NCBI GenBank assembly: GCA_029582165.1
Contig: CM055875.1
Location: forward strand, 7,857,501-7,921,500
Length of the DNA stretch: 64,000 nucleotides
Direction of reading: 5' to 3'
Origin: Portulaca oleracea
Taxonomy: Eukaryota > Streptophyta > Magnoliopsida > Caryophyllales > Portulacaceae
The translations under genes were made by a program, and so were the position numbers. A model generated the notes under the pieces. That model saw only the letters and a program-made list of their open reading frames with translations, was not told the origin of the DNA and searched no databases. Shown in pieces: positions 1 through 11,304 of the stretch (position 1 is the first letter of the stretch; each line of letters opens with the position of its first letter).

Positions 1-1947
1 TAACTTTTGGGGTTTGGAGAACAAAAATTATGGATGAATATTGTGAGAAAATTCGTATGGACAGTAACATTGCCACTGTTTGGTTTTTCTTGATTTATTG
101 GCATGTCCAAATTGAACGACATTTTTACTGTAGGTTTAACATCTTATTAAAAACTTGGTAAATTTTTATGAATTTTGGAGTTGTATTATACGAGATATGA
201 ACTTTAGAGTGAAACTGTCATGTTTTTCAGTTCATATTTGATGAAATTGTGTGATTTTTCGTGAATTATGTATTTGAAATTCATGTCTAATAAATTTACT
301 GTAGAATCTGGATGGTATGGAGTATGTGTGTTTAAGATTTCAAGAATTTAGGATGTTTATTTTAAGAGTTATGGAGTTTTGAATATATATGCTTAATTGG
401 TGTAAATTGGCCTTGTTTGTGTGCTAAGTGGAGTTATCAATTGTGAAAATAATATGTATTATGCCTTGAAATCAGTAGGTATGTCAACTATTATGATGAA
501 AAATGTACTCATACCTTGGTGGATATTTATCTTGTTGACTATTATGATTTACTTACCTTCAAAAGAAATAATATTTTAAGCTTGATCTTGTTAATGATGT
601 AATTAAAATAAGTTTTGGGGAATGAGATTTGTGTCTTGCTTGGGCTATTGCTTATGTTTCGTTCTATGACTATGGCCATGGTAGTAGTGTCTTTGTGTCA
701 GGTCGCTTGGTAGGTACATTGAGTGGGCACTGCCCGGTCCACCAGGATGTGATTTTTGGCATGTTTGTTTTGGATCTATGTGAGTCCCTAGCTAGTTGGT
801 ACCTTGAGTGGGCTTTTCCCGGTCCGCTAGGATGTGAATGTGACACCATAATTTGTGAGTTGAGGATATCTGTGTTCTAGTCTTCTAGAGCGATGTCCTT
901 GGTAGGTACCTTGAGTGGGCATTGCCCGATCCACCAGGATGTGTTTGTGACCCTTGTGATATATAGGTGTTAGTCCATTAAGTGAGTTATAAGTTGAGTT
1001 CCCCTACAACAAGTTACTTTAATTAATTGAGAAAATTGTGTTATGTTGTGATTTGTGTTAAGCTTTCTGAAATTGGAAGATTGTGATTATGTGTGACTTT
1101 GATTATGAAATGTGATGTGACTCTAATAAAAATGTGATAGTTTATGTAAATTATGTGATAGATATGTATGAGTTATGGTTATGTTCGAGTTATTGGTCTG
1201 GCTTACTAGGCTTTACTTCCTTTTAGACTCGAGTGAGGACTGCGAGCCCAAGGGACATGGTTGGTATGGGACAACCATGGATAGTTTAGCGAATAAACTA
1301 ACAGTAGAGTTGTTTAAGGACTTTAGTGAGAGCTAGAGCTCCTAAATCGTACATGGTATGGGACATGTATGGCTGAGTTAGTCTCGTTGCTTGTCTTATA
1401 ACACTTGCGATATTTCGTATATGTATACTTTAGATCTTTTAGCATATGACTAATTGAGTTATATGAGCTTATGGTGATTCTTTGGTATAGGTTCCTTTGT
1501 CACTTCCCTATGTTTGTTACATTTTACAAAGTAATAATATGTAAATGATAATGTGTTTATGTGCTAACCGGTTAATGTGCAAAGTGTAACAATGAGGGAG
1601 ATAAGGATTATTCGTTGGGCTCAGGGAGCTCATGATCTCATCTTTTTTCAGGTTTTGAAAGTGGAAAGGCAGGAAGGTACCTTAACGACAAGCTCTTGAA
1701 GTCTTTTGGAGTTATGATTAGGAAGGGGCCTTGAAGTTATATATCTGATATCGAATATGTTATTAAGTATAATATGGATGTATTTTGTGTGTAAACTTTG
1801 CTGAATGTAAGTATGTATGGATTTGTATGCTTTAGATTGACTCATATGACATAAGTTTGAGTTTTGTTATGGAGAAAAGCTTCCGCTACTCCATGATATT
1901 TGGGAATAGTTATAGTTTTGGATCTTAGGTAGCCTTGTGGGTGTACA
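1..1947 (+). repeat. 3' part of a long gypsy-type LTR
   Basis: AT-rich non-coding sequence with no plausible gene. It resembles the long LTRs of plant chromovirus-type Ty3/gypsy elements: diverged internal sub-repeats (707-945), a late stretch reading GCTTCCGCTACTCC near 1880, and an apparent terminus GGGTGTACA at about 1939-1947. From 1948 the sequence changes to LINE ORF1 (minus strand), so the LTR end probably lies there. The 5' end and any target duplication are outside the window, so family and boundary are inferred. Confidence 0.5.
707..945 (+). repeat. Three imperfect LTR sub-repeats
   Basis: Three copies of a module reading roughly TTGGTAGGTACCTTGAGTGG, then GGGC..TGCCCGGTCCACCAGGATGTG, start at 707, 796 and 899 (spacings 89 and 103 bp). 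They lie inside the LTR and are non-coding. Confidence 0.7.
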
Positions 1948-2314
1948 AGGAGGACCCCATGGCAGTGACGTGCCTAGCCACTATAGGTTGGGGCATTACG
2001 GGATCCATGGCCCTGTTATTTCCCACCACACCCCCCTCTACCCTGTCTACCTCGATCATTACTTCCCTTCCTAGGTTCGTGTTGAACCCATCTCGTCTGC
2101 CTGCCGCTACGCGCTGCCTCCTTGTTAATGAAGGGATATTGTAATCTTCCCCATCATCCCCGACTCTACTAAACTCTTGCATTGGTCGTCGTCTGGTACT
2201 AACTTCTATCTAAGCTTGTGGATGTGGTAGTTGAATCACTGGCACCACTCCCTGGAGATCTTCCACCCCGACGTCAAACAATTCTGGGTAATGCAGCTTT
2301 GCCTCAGCAATAGG
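1948..2314 (-). pseudogene. LINE ORF1 fragment (C-terminal side)
   Basis: Read on the minus strand, this is the continuation of the LINE ORF1 at 8424-9250. Removing the LTR element 2320-8418 together with one target copy leaves the reading frame unbroken across the junction (...GQR, TAG, HLPIAEAKLHYPEL...). Two in-frame TAG codons show it is dead. An 85-codon open stretch (1925-2182) includes RRQRVAAGRRDG. The downstream end is cut at about 1947 by the gypsy LTR. It would be the variable C-terminal part of a plant L1-type ORF1; assignment rests on the frame-preserving join rather than on a known domain. Confidence 0.7.
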
Positions 2315-2319
2315 CAGAT

Positions 2320-3608
2320 TGTTCGGTCTCATTTCGAGCTGAATTGATACCGTTAATAAAGGTATTTTGCTTGTTTTAGTCCCTTGATTCTGTGTTAATT
2401 ATGATGATTTTGTGTATTTCTAGGAAAATCAGGAGTTAGAAGGAAAACCGAGCCAAAACAGTCAAAACCAGGCAAGCGGAACAGGTTCCCACCCGCTACA
2501 ATGGGTGTAGCGCCCGTCACAGCCGAGCAGACAATTGTCGCGACCTGGGCTTAGCACCCGCGAGAAACAGAAAGTAAAGAAGCGCTGGAGCACAGCAAAG
2601 GGTCGCACCCGTTACAGAAACTTCGCACCCGCGACGTGCCGGCCAGAAATGGGTCACACCCGAGTTAGAAATTGTAACACCCGCGACGACGGTGAAGAAG
2701 AATTTCCGAGAAAATGTTCGCGCCTGTGAAGAATCGTGTAGCGCCCGCGATGACCATCTGAAGCGAGGACGGACGTTGGGCAGAGAAGGGTCGCGCTCGC
2801 GACCTTTTTGGTCGCACCTGCGACGGACAACAATTTCGGAAAAATAAAGCGGCGACTGCTAGGGTTTTGAGATTATATTCCTTTCCCATTTTTCTTTCAT
2901 TATATAAACACTATTATACTATCATAGGGAATCATCCTTTTCTTAGTTTTACTTAGTTTTATTTCTAGTTTTTACTTAGGTTTTTTTTATTGGCTTAGTT
3001 CTTAGTTTCTTTAAGTTTTCTTTCAAACCTTTGATTGTAAGTTACATTCTTCCAAGATCAATGCAATTCTTTTCTTCAAGTTCTTGTCTCCTCTTTTTGT
3101 CTTTTGATTTCATTAGGGTAGTTCCACACCAAAAATCCGATTTTTAGTTAAGAGGGGGATTAAATTTCCTCGAATTCTCCCTTCAGGTGAGGATTCGAGC
3201 AGTCTTAGTAATCTGAATCACTCTTTTTCTTGTTTGTTCGGGAGAAGATCCGTGATTAAAGATTCAAGATTTAAATATTCAAGATTCAAGATTAGAACAA
3301 TGCATCCTAGGTATACTTTCTTTTCCTTAATTTTAGTAATTAATTCAGTTTTTACATTCATCATTCTTGATTGCTTTTAATTGTTTTCTTAGGTAGAGAT
3401 TTAAATTCTTGTTAGATTAGGTTTAATTCATCTTTGCACTCATGCTTTCCTTAGTTTTTATTGCTTTCGATTTCCCGATTAGTTTAGTTTAATTCTTTAC
3501 TGCTTCTGCAATTTGAACCCTTACCAAATCAATTTCCTGAAAACCTAACACACCATCCCTGATGAACGACAACCCTTACTTAGGATACCCAAATACCACA
3601 ACCGAACA
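2320..3608 (+). repeat. 5' LTR of the Athila-like element
   Basis: 1289 bp, TG...CA ends. A GC-rich stretch at about 2470-2830 carries many variants of a GTCGCG-NN-CGCGAC palindrome (clean copy 2790-2803), followed by a TATA-like site (ATTATATAAACAC, about 2899) and a pyrimidine-rich leader. The same order is repeated in the 3' LTR. Confidence 0.88.
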
Positions 3609-3609
3609 A

Positions 3610-3627
3610 TGGCGTCGTTGCCAGGGA
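3610..3627 (+). other. Primer-binding site
   Basis: TGGCGTCGTTGCCAGGGA begins one base after the 5' LTR. It resembles the TGGCGCCGTTGCCGGGGA-type site of Athila elements, usually matched to tRNA-Asp, with a few changes. Confidence 0.75.
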
Positions 3628-3768
3628 TGGCGTTATTTGGTATATTAGGTTATTGATTTGTGTGTAAATAATTTATTGCTTTCTTAGTTGTAATTTAATT
3701 CAGAAAAGAAAATGTGAATATAAAAATTGAAAACAAATAAAAAATAAAAAATAAAAAATAAAGAGATT

Positions 3769-4242
3769 ATGACCGATGTTATGGTTCCACAATTTGAGCA
3801 AGAAATATTTTGGAGATATTTTGCTAGATTACCGGATTATGTTGCTCAATGTGAATCATATAGTATCTCACATGATACACTAGAAATCTTGAGTATTGTG
3901 TATGAGGGTATAAATTATGAAACTCGTAATCTTTTAGAATATTATGGGTTTTCTAATTTAGGAGAAGATGAGGCATATGAATTTCTTGAATGGTTGTCTA
4001 GGCATTCTTATGAATTTGAGCAAAAAAATGTTAATCCTAGCTTCCAACCTTCTTATTATGCACCACCCTCTGAGACTTTAGCCATACCATATCATGAGTA
4101 CCCCCAATATCTGAATGGTCAATCTAGTTGTGGGGAGTATGTGGAAAATTTTAGTGAATTTTCTCAAGGCCCCAATAGCGAGGTTCCTCCTCCGTGTTTT
4201 CTATGTCAAGCTTGGGGTCATTCATTTGATGCTTGCCCTTAA
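3769..4242 (+). CDS. Gag-like protein with CCHC knuckle (LTR element)
   Basis: 157 codons from ATG to TAA, about 160 bp after the primer-binding site. The middle part (GINYETRNLLEYYGF, then DEAYEFLEWL at about residues 60-85) matches the gag region of Athila-like plant elements. The C-terminus has a CCHC zinc knuckle, CFLCQAWGHSFDAC (C-X2-C-X4-H-X4-C), just before the stop. It is much shorter than a full gypsy gag, and the protein is presumably nucleic-acid binding. The intact frame suggests either recent insertion or retained coding function. Further open frames follow after the stop. Confidence 0.65.
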   Translation: MTDVMVPQFEQEIFWRYFARLPDYVAQCESYSISHDTLEILSIVYEGINYETRNLLEYYGFSNLGEDEAYEFLEWLSRHSYEFEQKNVNPSFQPSYYAPPSETLAIPYHEYPQYLNGQSSCGEYVENFSEFSQGPNSEVPPPCFLCQAWGHSFDACP

Positions 4243-4263
4243 CACCCTGCATTCAAAGCTTTT

Positions 4264-5407
4264 ATGGATGGGTTTGATTCTACTAAACCTAAATTGAATA
4301 ATACTCATGTGTGTGAAATAGAGGATGAGGATGAAGGCCCAATGTTCATGTTTACTAAACCCCCTTCCCCTTCACCTGTTGAGAGTATGGAAAAATCATA
4401 TGATACCGAGTCTGATCAGGTTAGTGAGCCCATTAGTGAGATTATACTTGAGGATGAGACACCATTGATGGAGAAGAATTCCACAATTAGTGAATTAGTG
4501 TGTGATGATGTTGAGCTCCATAAAAATATGATTAATAAATCACTAGTCACACCCATGTCCAAGCATTTATGTGAGGACAGGATTGAATGTTCTGACACAT
4601 CTTCTGTAGATAAGGAGTCTAGTGCTTGTTCATTGTCAAGTCCTATTGATTTACACGCTCAATCTCCATGTGTGAATCAATATGAGAATTCATCTATAGT
4701 TACTCCTTCCCCCTCTCTTCACTCCGGATCTTGATTTCCATGATACATCTGTGTGTGAGTATGAGACTTTCACGATGGGTTATGACCCTAAACATTCTAT
4801 TTTCACTTTCGATGATGCTTTGAATGATACACATTTGTCTTCTAATACTGATAGTTCTTCTGATGAATCTAAAATTGATGAAGATGATGATGTACCTTCT
4901 TGTAATGTTGAAAGTGTTGTCATGTGGTATAACCCTACTTTTTCCTTATCACCCACTAATGAATATGATGAATTGGATGAAAGTTGTGAATTGGAGTCTG
5001 AACTTGATGAAAATTGCGTGAAGGTTGAGTGTGAGGATTCTACTTTGTGTTCTAATGAAATTGAAATTGTTTCCCCACCTCCCCTTCATGTGATTTGTTT
5101 TCCTACACTCATTTCTCATGAACCTGAGTTTATGAAGTCCCTAGGCTTTTTAGGAGGGTATAATTTCATCACTGATTCCTATAACACCTACTTAGAGGAC
5201 TTGCCTAGAAAAATCAAGTTTGTGCATTCATTCTACTTTGCTGACTTTTCTAAGGCTTTTGATAAACTGTTGAGAGCACTAACGTTTGCTGATGTACTAT
5301 TGAGATTGTGCTCTTATGTTCACCACTTGGAGATGCATGCTAGGATGCATGACTTGTTACTACAGGCATTGAATGGTTCTGAGATGGTGCCCGACATTTT
5401 GAGATGA
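4264..5407 (+). pseudogene. Acidic internal frames of the LARD-like element
   Basis: Two long open stretches, 4264-4734 (156 codons) and 4751-5407 (218 codons), follow the gag-like frame, in different frames. Both are very rich in Asp, Glu and Ser (for example EIEDEDEGP early in the first). The second ends in a less acidic part with FYFADFSKAFDKLLRAL and a short basic and hydrophobic tail. No catalytic motif of protease, RT or integrase is visible. They could be one former long protein split by a frameshift and stop, or two proteins. Function unknown. Confidence 0.4.
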
Positions 5408-7093
5408 GGATGGAGTGGTTGATGCTCCATGTGTGGGTCTTATTATTTTAAGCGAGATTTCATTGTTTGGGTATACTCAGTACTCAACTAGGTAATATCC
5501 TTCCTTATTTTCTAATAAGGTTAGTGAGTAGTTTATTTTATTTTTCTTTATTTTTCTTGGTGTGTTTCTTGAATTTCTTTGGTGTGCTTGATTACTTCTG
5601 TTTCCAATGAGGACATTGTTGGCCTTTTTGTGTGGGAGTGGGGGTGGCATGCATACCGGATTGTGTTTTTTTTCTTTTCTTTTGTGTGTTTTTTCTTTTA
5701 TGTGTGGTGTCACCTTATTCACAATGAGGACATTATAGAGTTTTTATGTGGGAGCGGGGTGACACAAGTGCCTTACCAATTTTTGGAAGAGAAACAAATT
5801 TAGTTAACAATGAAATTAGGTGAAATTTTTTAATTTTTTTTTCGGCTAGAGGTAGTTTGTATATATGGTTGTGTCGTTAATTGCCAGAATAGTGCAATTG
5901 CTTATTTAGGAATAGTGAGTGAATACTTGATAGGCTTTAGGCTTGATTGTTGCTTTTCCTAAACATAATAACCTCACTTGTATTTGCAAACATGTGGTAT
6001 CCTTAGAAAATCACTTCTAAGTGAGTTAATGTGATGGTTTTGGTTTAGGAGGAAAGTTTAGCTTCTTGAATATCCATGCTCTAAGTAATAAAGAAAAACT
6101 AAAAAAAATCGAAAAATAAAAAAAGTTAGTACACCAACATGGGTTGTTATGAGTGGTACAGCGCTCTTACCTCTTAAGCACTTTGTATGCGTATGGAGTA
6201 GCCTGTGTTGGGAGGGTAAACCCCGTTTATGGATCGTTTAATTCCCGAAAATACTGACGCAAAAATAGTGATCTAAGAAATTTTGAAAATTGTTGGTTCA
6301 CCCACATAGATCGGTGTGAGTGGTGTGGCACTCACGCCCCTTAAGCACCTTGTATGTGTATGGAAAAGATCTATGTAGGAAGAGTAGACCCCTTTCAGGG
6401 CCGATCAATTCTCGAAAAACCCAACACCAAAAAAAGTAATGGAATCAGTGTGAAACCAATCTCTATGTAACCTGCGGCCCTCACCAAGCCAAGGGCGACA
6501 TCAAATGGGGAGAGGAACCGCCATTAATTAACTAAATAATGAGCATGGGTGTTTGAGTAGTTAATTCTAACCGATTGAACCTTAACTTGAACAAAAACCT
6601 AGCCAGAAACACTACACTTGAGCACGAGGAACCCAGCAAGCTTATGCATGTGTGAGGTGAAAATTGTGAAGTCTAGTAACATCTTGCAAGTTGCCTTAAT
6701 AGTGCTTATTAAGTGTTCTAACTTCTGAGTTGAGTAAATGCATTGTTTTAGTAGTTAGCTTCGTAACCGTGTGTGTGAACCTCCTTTTTGTTGATCCTTA
6801 TCTTGATTTCGCCTCTTTTATCTTTACAAGGTGTTTCTCATCCCTTTTATCAAGAGTTTTGAGTTTTCTTTTCTCTTTTCTTTTCTTTTTCTTTTTCTTT
6901 GACTTTTGTGGGTATAGGTGCTATAAACCCTCACGAGAACTTCCTCGTCCACTTGGGCTGCCAAGGGGTTTAAAGGGCTTATTGCATACGCTAAATGCAA
7001 CCGTGATTCCAACGAAAGTGAGTTAGGGTAGTTAGTTTCTTTTTCTTTTTGTTATAGTTTGCTCGGGGCGAGCAAACCCTTGTTTGGGAGTGT
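5408..7093 (+). other. Non-coding interior of the LARD-like element
   Basis: No convincing gene. It contains two diverged copies of a roughly 165-bp module (about 6130-6260 and 6295-6420), each with GAGTGGT near the start, CTTAAGCAC, TTTGTATG or CTTGTATG, and a later CTCGAAAA-type end. Two short modules also begin CAATGAGGACATT (5606 and 5721). A purine-rich stretch ending TTGTTTGGGAGTG immediately before the 3' LTR (7094) is the likely polypurine tract. Confidence 0.55.
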
Positions 7094-8418
7094 TGTTCGG
7101 TCTCATTTCGAGCCGAATTGATACCGTTAATAAAGGTGTTTTGCTTGTTTTAATCCCTTGATTATGTGTTAGTTATGATGATTTTGTGTTTTTCTAGGAA
7201 AATCGGGAGTTAGAAGGAAAACCGAGCCAAAACAGTCAAAAACAGGCAAGCAGAACAGGTTCGCACCCGCTACAACAGGTGTAGCGCCCGTCACAACCGA
7301 GCAGACAACTGTCGCACCCACGACCTAGGCTTAGCACCCGCGACAAACAACAAGTAAAGAAGCGCTGGGGCACAGCAAAGGGTCGCGCCCGTTACAGAAA
7401 CTTCCCACCCGCGACGTGCTGGCCAGAAATGGGTCACACCCGAGTCAGAAATTGTCACACCCTCGACGACGGTGAAGAAGAATTTCCGAGAAAATGGTCG
7501 CGCCTGTGAAGAATCATGTAGCGCCTGCGACGACCATCTGAAGCAAGAACGGACGTTGGGCAGAAAAAGGTCGCGCCCGCAACCTTTTTGGTCACACTTG
7601 CGATGGGCAACAATTCCGGAGAAATAAAGCTTTGACTGCTAGGGTTTTGAGATTATATTCCTTTCCTATTTTTCTTTCATTATATAAACACTATTATACT
7701 ATCATAGGGAATCATCTTTTTCTTAGTTTTACTTAGTTTTATTTCTAGTTTTTACTTAGGTTTATTTTAATGGCTTAGTTCTTAGTTTCTTTAAGTTTTC
7801 TTTCAAACATTTGATTGTAAGTTACATTCTTCCAAGATCAATGCAATTCTTTTCTTCAAGTTCTTGTCTCCTCTTTTTTGTCTTCCCTTTGTCTTTTGAT
7901 TTCACTAGGGTAGTTCCACACCAAAAATTCGATTTTTAGTGAAGAGGAGGATTAAGGTTCCTCGAATTCTCCCTTCAGGTGAGGATTCGAGCAGTCTTAG
8001 TAATCCAAATCACGCTTTTTCTTGTTTGTTCGGGAGAAGATTCGTGATTCAAGATTCAAGGTTCAAGACACAAGATTCAAGATTGGTACAATGCATTCTA
8101 GGTATAATTTCTTTTCTTTAGATTTAGCATTAAATTTAGTTTTTACATTCGTAGTTATTAGTGTTCTTCTTGATTATGCATTCATTTCTTGTTAGTTTCT
8201 TTGTCAGTTTCTTTGTCTTGTCTTTTAGGTTAAGTTTTGTTTCCCAATTCATGTTTTCCTTAGTTTGAATTCATTATTAGTTTAATTTAATTATTTTAAA
8301 TTATTTACTGCTTCCTGCAAATTTGAAACCTTACCAAACCAATTTCCTTATTAGCCTGACACACCATCTCTGTGGATTCGGCAACCCTACTTTTTACCCC
8401 AAATACCACAACCGAATA
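7094..8418 (+). repeat. 3' LTR of the Athila-like element
   Basis: About 1325 bp, clearly homologous along its whole length to 2320-3608, with many substitutions and a few indels. The palindrome cluster lies at about 7255-7615. Ends TGTTCGG...CCGAATA. Confidence 0.87.
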
Positions 8419-8423
8419 CGGAT

Positions 8424-9250
8424 GCTAGCGTTGCCCCATGCACAGTCTTGTTGTCAGGTCGCCCCGCTTGATCGGGAACGCCCTCACCTTTCCAGTATAT
8501 AACAGTATGTCGCCCATAATAATGGTATGTCCCAGCCTCTCTACCTCACTTATCCTTTGCCTCACCTCCTCCCTCGACTCTCGCTTAGGGAACTCATATG
8601 CATGGTGCCTGATCCTCCCACACCTTTTACAAAAATTAATCACGTTCTCATACCTGAAACTCACCCAGAAGGTGTGTCCCATATCATCCCTCGCATAAAT
8701 GCCAGGCAACAACGGCTTATGTAGCTCCACCCTAACCAGCATCCGTACATTATTTAGCGAGAAGTCAAATACTCCGTGAATATCTACATCGACCCACTTC
8801 TCCTATGGTTCTCACCAGCTTTATCGCAGCACTTGCCCATTGTTGCCGGAACGAGAGGCCCTCCAGTTGAACCCATAGGCACACGCTCAGAAATCGTACT
8901 TCTTCTAGTGTCATATCCACTGTGATCTTTTTTAGCACAAGTGATCCATTAAAGTTAACAGAGCTTTGTGTCATCATGTCTAGGCAGTCCTCCGGATGCC
9001 TAAACCAAAAGGAGAACTTTTGGTGGCCCGCCTTCCTGACCTCCACGCCCCACCTATTCTGCCAGTTTGCGTCCACCAAACGTTGTAGAGCCTCCTCATC
9101 CCACTCCCTGTCGTCAGTGACAAAACCTATAAAGGTGTTGTCAAAGCAAATTTCAGCCGATAGGGGAGGTGGGCTCAACCCTCTCTCCATTTGATTCCTC
9201 CACTCAGATGATTTTTTTATAATAGCGAGGTTTAAAGATGAAGTTCTCAC
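8424..9250 (-). pseudogene. LINE (L1 clade) ORF1: DUF4283 plus zinc knuckle
   Basis: On the minus strand, two open stretches (9250-8765 and 8742-8425) in different frames form a typical plant LINE ORF1. First comes a DUF4283-like region (NRWGVEVRKAGHQKFSFWFR, then SSVNFNGSLVLKKI), then DDMGHTFWVSFRYENVINFC and a zinc knuckle. The knuckle reads CKRCGRIRHHAYEF, so the last Cys of C-X2-C-X4-H-X4-C is Phe. A TAG at 8425-8427 and at least one frameshift show decay. The protein normally coats LINE RNA. The sequence resumes at 2314-1948 on the other side of the inserted LTR element. No ORF2 of this LINE is seen in the window. Confidence 0.8.
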
Positions 9251-10300
9251 AAGCTGATTCTCTACCGATTCTCTTGAATAAAAAAAGGATAATTGGACGT
9301 TTGATCTAACCTTTTCCTTTTATAGTCAGGCCCAATAAAAGCCACATCCCCAATCCTTCCCTTGTTCCTCCTTTTAAAGGGGGAATATATTATTTTGTCT
9401 TGCTTCTTCATATCCACTTGTCCGACTGTATTACCCATTGCATTTAATGAGAAGCAGAAGAACTCCAAACAAGTAAAGTTATCATCGTCCTTCAAATCAA
9501 ATCTCGTTAAGTGCACCTTGAAAAACTACTCCCTACACCTTCCCCAACGCACGCAAAAACCCCTTAAACTCCCAGAATGTCAGACTAAAGAAACCCAATC
9601 GCAATTACACCCTTCCACCCACCGACTATTAATGAGCCACCTACCCACCAACCTTAATAATTTCACTCAGCCACCTCAAAACTGAAGACCAAACCCCACC
9701 CGACCCAAAACGACTTCAAATGCAAGCCCACTAACAACCCACAACCACATCAAGCAAGCTTCCCCTAAACCACCTAACTAGGCCCAAAGCAGCTTATGAA
9801 AGATCTAGAACTCATCCATCCGAACAAAGACCATACCAGTTTCCTTGTAACCCACCTAATCAGGCCCATTTTTAAAAAAAAAATTTTAAAAAACATCCAA
9901 AGGATCTAGAACTTAGTCAACCAGACAACCTCCTGTCCGAGCTATCGAACTTCATCCACCGGAAACAGTAGCCACCACTACCACCCATTCCCTACTCCAA
10001 CATTCCGTCAACGTTGCCCAGAACTCGTCCCCAAGGGAGAGGCGCTACGCGCCTAATAACACCAGCATCCTGCACCTAACCCCGCCTTTACTTAATCACC
10101 GACACAACCCCTTGTAACCCAGAAACCTATACCTCCTTGCAGCTATTCCCTGCTAGCTCTACCAAATTCTCGAGCATTACTCCTCCAGAGCTAGATGAAT
10201 TCTAGCACCGAAAACACCCACAGCCCTCAGAAAGCTTGTGCTTGTGTTAAAGCTTTGCTTCTCGACCTCCCTCCTTTTGTTCACTTTAACTTATAAAAAT
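9251..10300 (-). other. Probable LINE 5' region
   Basis: Lies upstream of the LINE ORF1 on the same strand. An 84-codon open stretch (9516-9262, ending SNYPFFIQENR) is next to ORF1 but has no domain I recognise. The rest is GC-richer, non-repetitive sequence without a supported gene. The 5' limit of the LINE is not visible; assignment to its leader is inference. Confidence 0.3.
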
Positions 10301-11304
10301 TGAAGAAAGAAAACCACTTACCGGTTGGTCTCGAATTAATGGGTGTGGGGTGTCATATACTAGTAATTGAATTGGGTTAATGAGGTGCAGCTAGCCACGG
10401 AGACAATGAAGTTTGTGTTGTCCATCTTCCCATGAAATGGAAGCATTGAAGCAACATAATGGGGGAAAAGGAAAGAGATGGGTTAATTGGACACAAACAG
10501 CAACTTTTGCAAAATAAAAGGTTGAGTGAGTGGGTAAAATTTCAGTACTCCAAAAGTGGGTATGACTAGAATTTTGAAAATTCTTCATTCCTAGAAATGT
10601 TGCCCTCAAATCTCAATTGGATTTTGGATCCGTTTCATGCGTTAATTCCTCAACAAAACACCAGGTTATCACTGTGGTCATCAAAGTAAGTGAGTATTTG
10701 GAGGACAAAAAATAAGTTCTAACTCTTTTGACGGGGGTGTTCAGTCGCTTGTGTAAGGATTAGTTATTCTGTAGTCCATTTCTATTTTCTAGGCCAAGGA
10801 AAGTAATGTTTTGCACAACTAGATTTGGGTAACTGTCCAACTGGTTCCTTATGTGCTCACTCATGTAATACCTTGACACCTGAATCTCAGAAAAGGGGTC
10901 AAATCCAAACATTCTGTCCACAAAGCACCGTTAGCAACCACATACAAATACAATGTCTGGATTCCAAAGGATGAAACTAGAACCAGATCTAGAATAAAGC
11001 TTCATAAAACATCCTGATATGTCATTAATTAGCACCGGGAATGAAACAGTGCAGCTAGCAGAGTACATACTAAAGTTGACGAGACTCAAGCCTACTGTAC
11101 ATGTAAACATTCTCACATGTGTAGTTTGTCTGAAGAGCATGTAGCAGTGAATACTGAAACAACTACTGTCTTGACCGAAAACAAAAAAGTTTTAACAGAA
11201 CAAGGGAATGATACTCGGTAATTGGTACTACATTTTCCAGCACTGAGATGATGGTACCAGTATCTCTCAACGTAGCCCACTTACCGTTGTACATCTCCCC
11301 TAGA
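10301..11304 (-). other. 3' flank of the GLTP1-type gene
   Basis: About 1 kb directly downstream of the stop codon of the glycolipid transfer protein gene. It should hold the 3' UTR and polyadenylation region. AATAAA-like matches occur on the minus strand, but none can be chosen with confidence. No other gene is seen. Confidence 0.35.

Larger units (their letters stand above)
2320..8418 (+). mobile_element. Athila-like LTR element lacking pol (LARD-like)
   Basis: Two long direct repeats (2320-3608 and 7094-8418) bound a 3.5-kb interior. The 5' LTR starts TGTTCGG and ends CCGAACA, a perfect 7-bp terminal inverted repeat; the 3' LTR ends CCGAATA, one change. Flanks are CAGAT (2315-2319) and CGGAT (8419-8423), a 5-bp target duplication with one mismatch. 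A primer-binding site follows the first LTR. The interior has a small gag-like frame with a zinc knuckle and acidic frames, but no protease, RT, RNase H or integrase. Such pol-less Athila relatives are usually called LARDs and must move using enzymes from elsewhere. It sits inside a LINE ORF1 copy. Confidence 0.87.
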
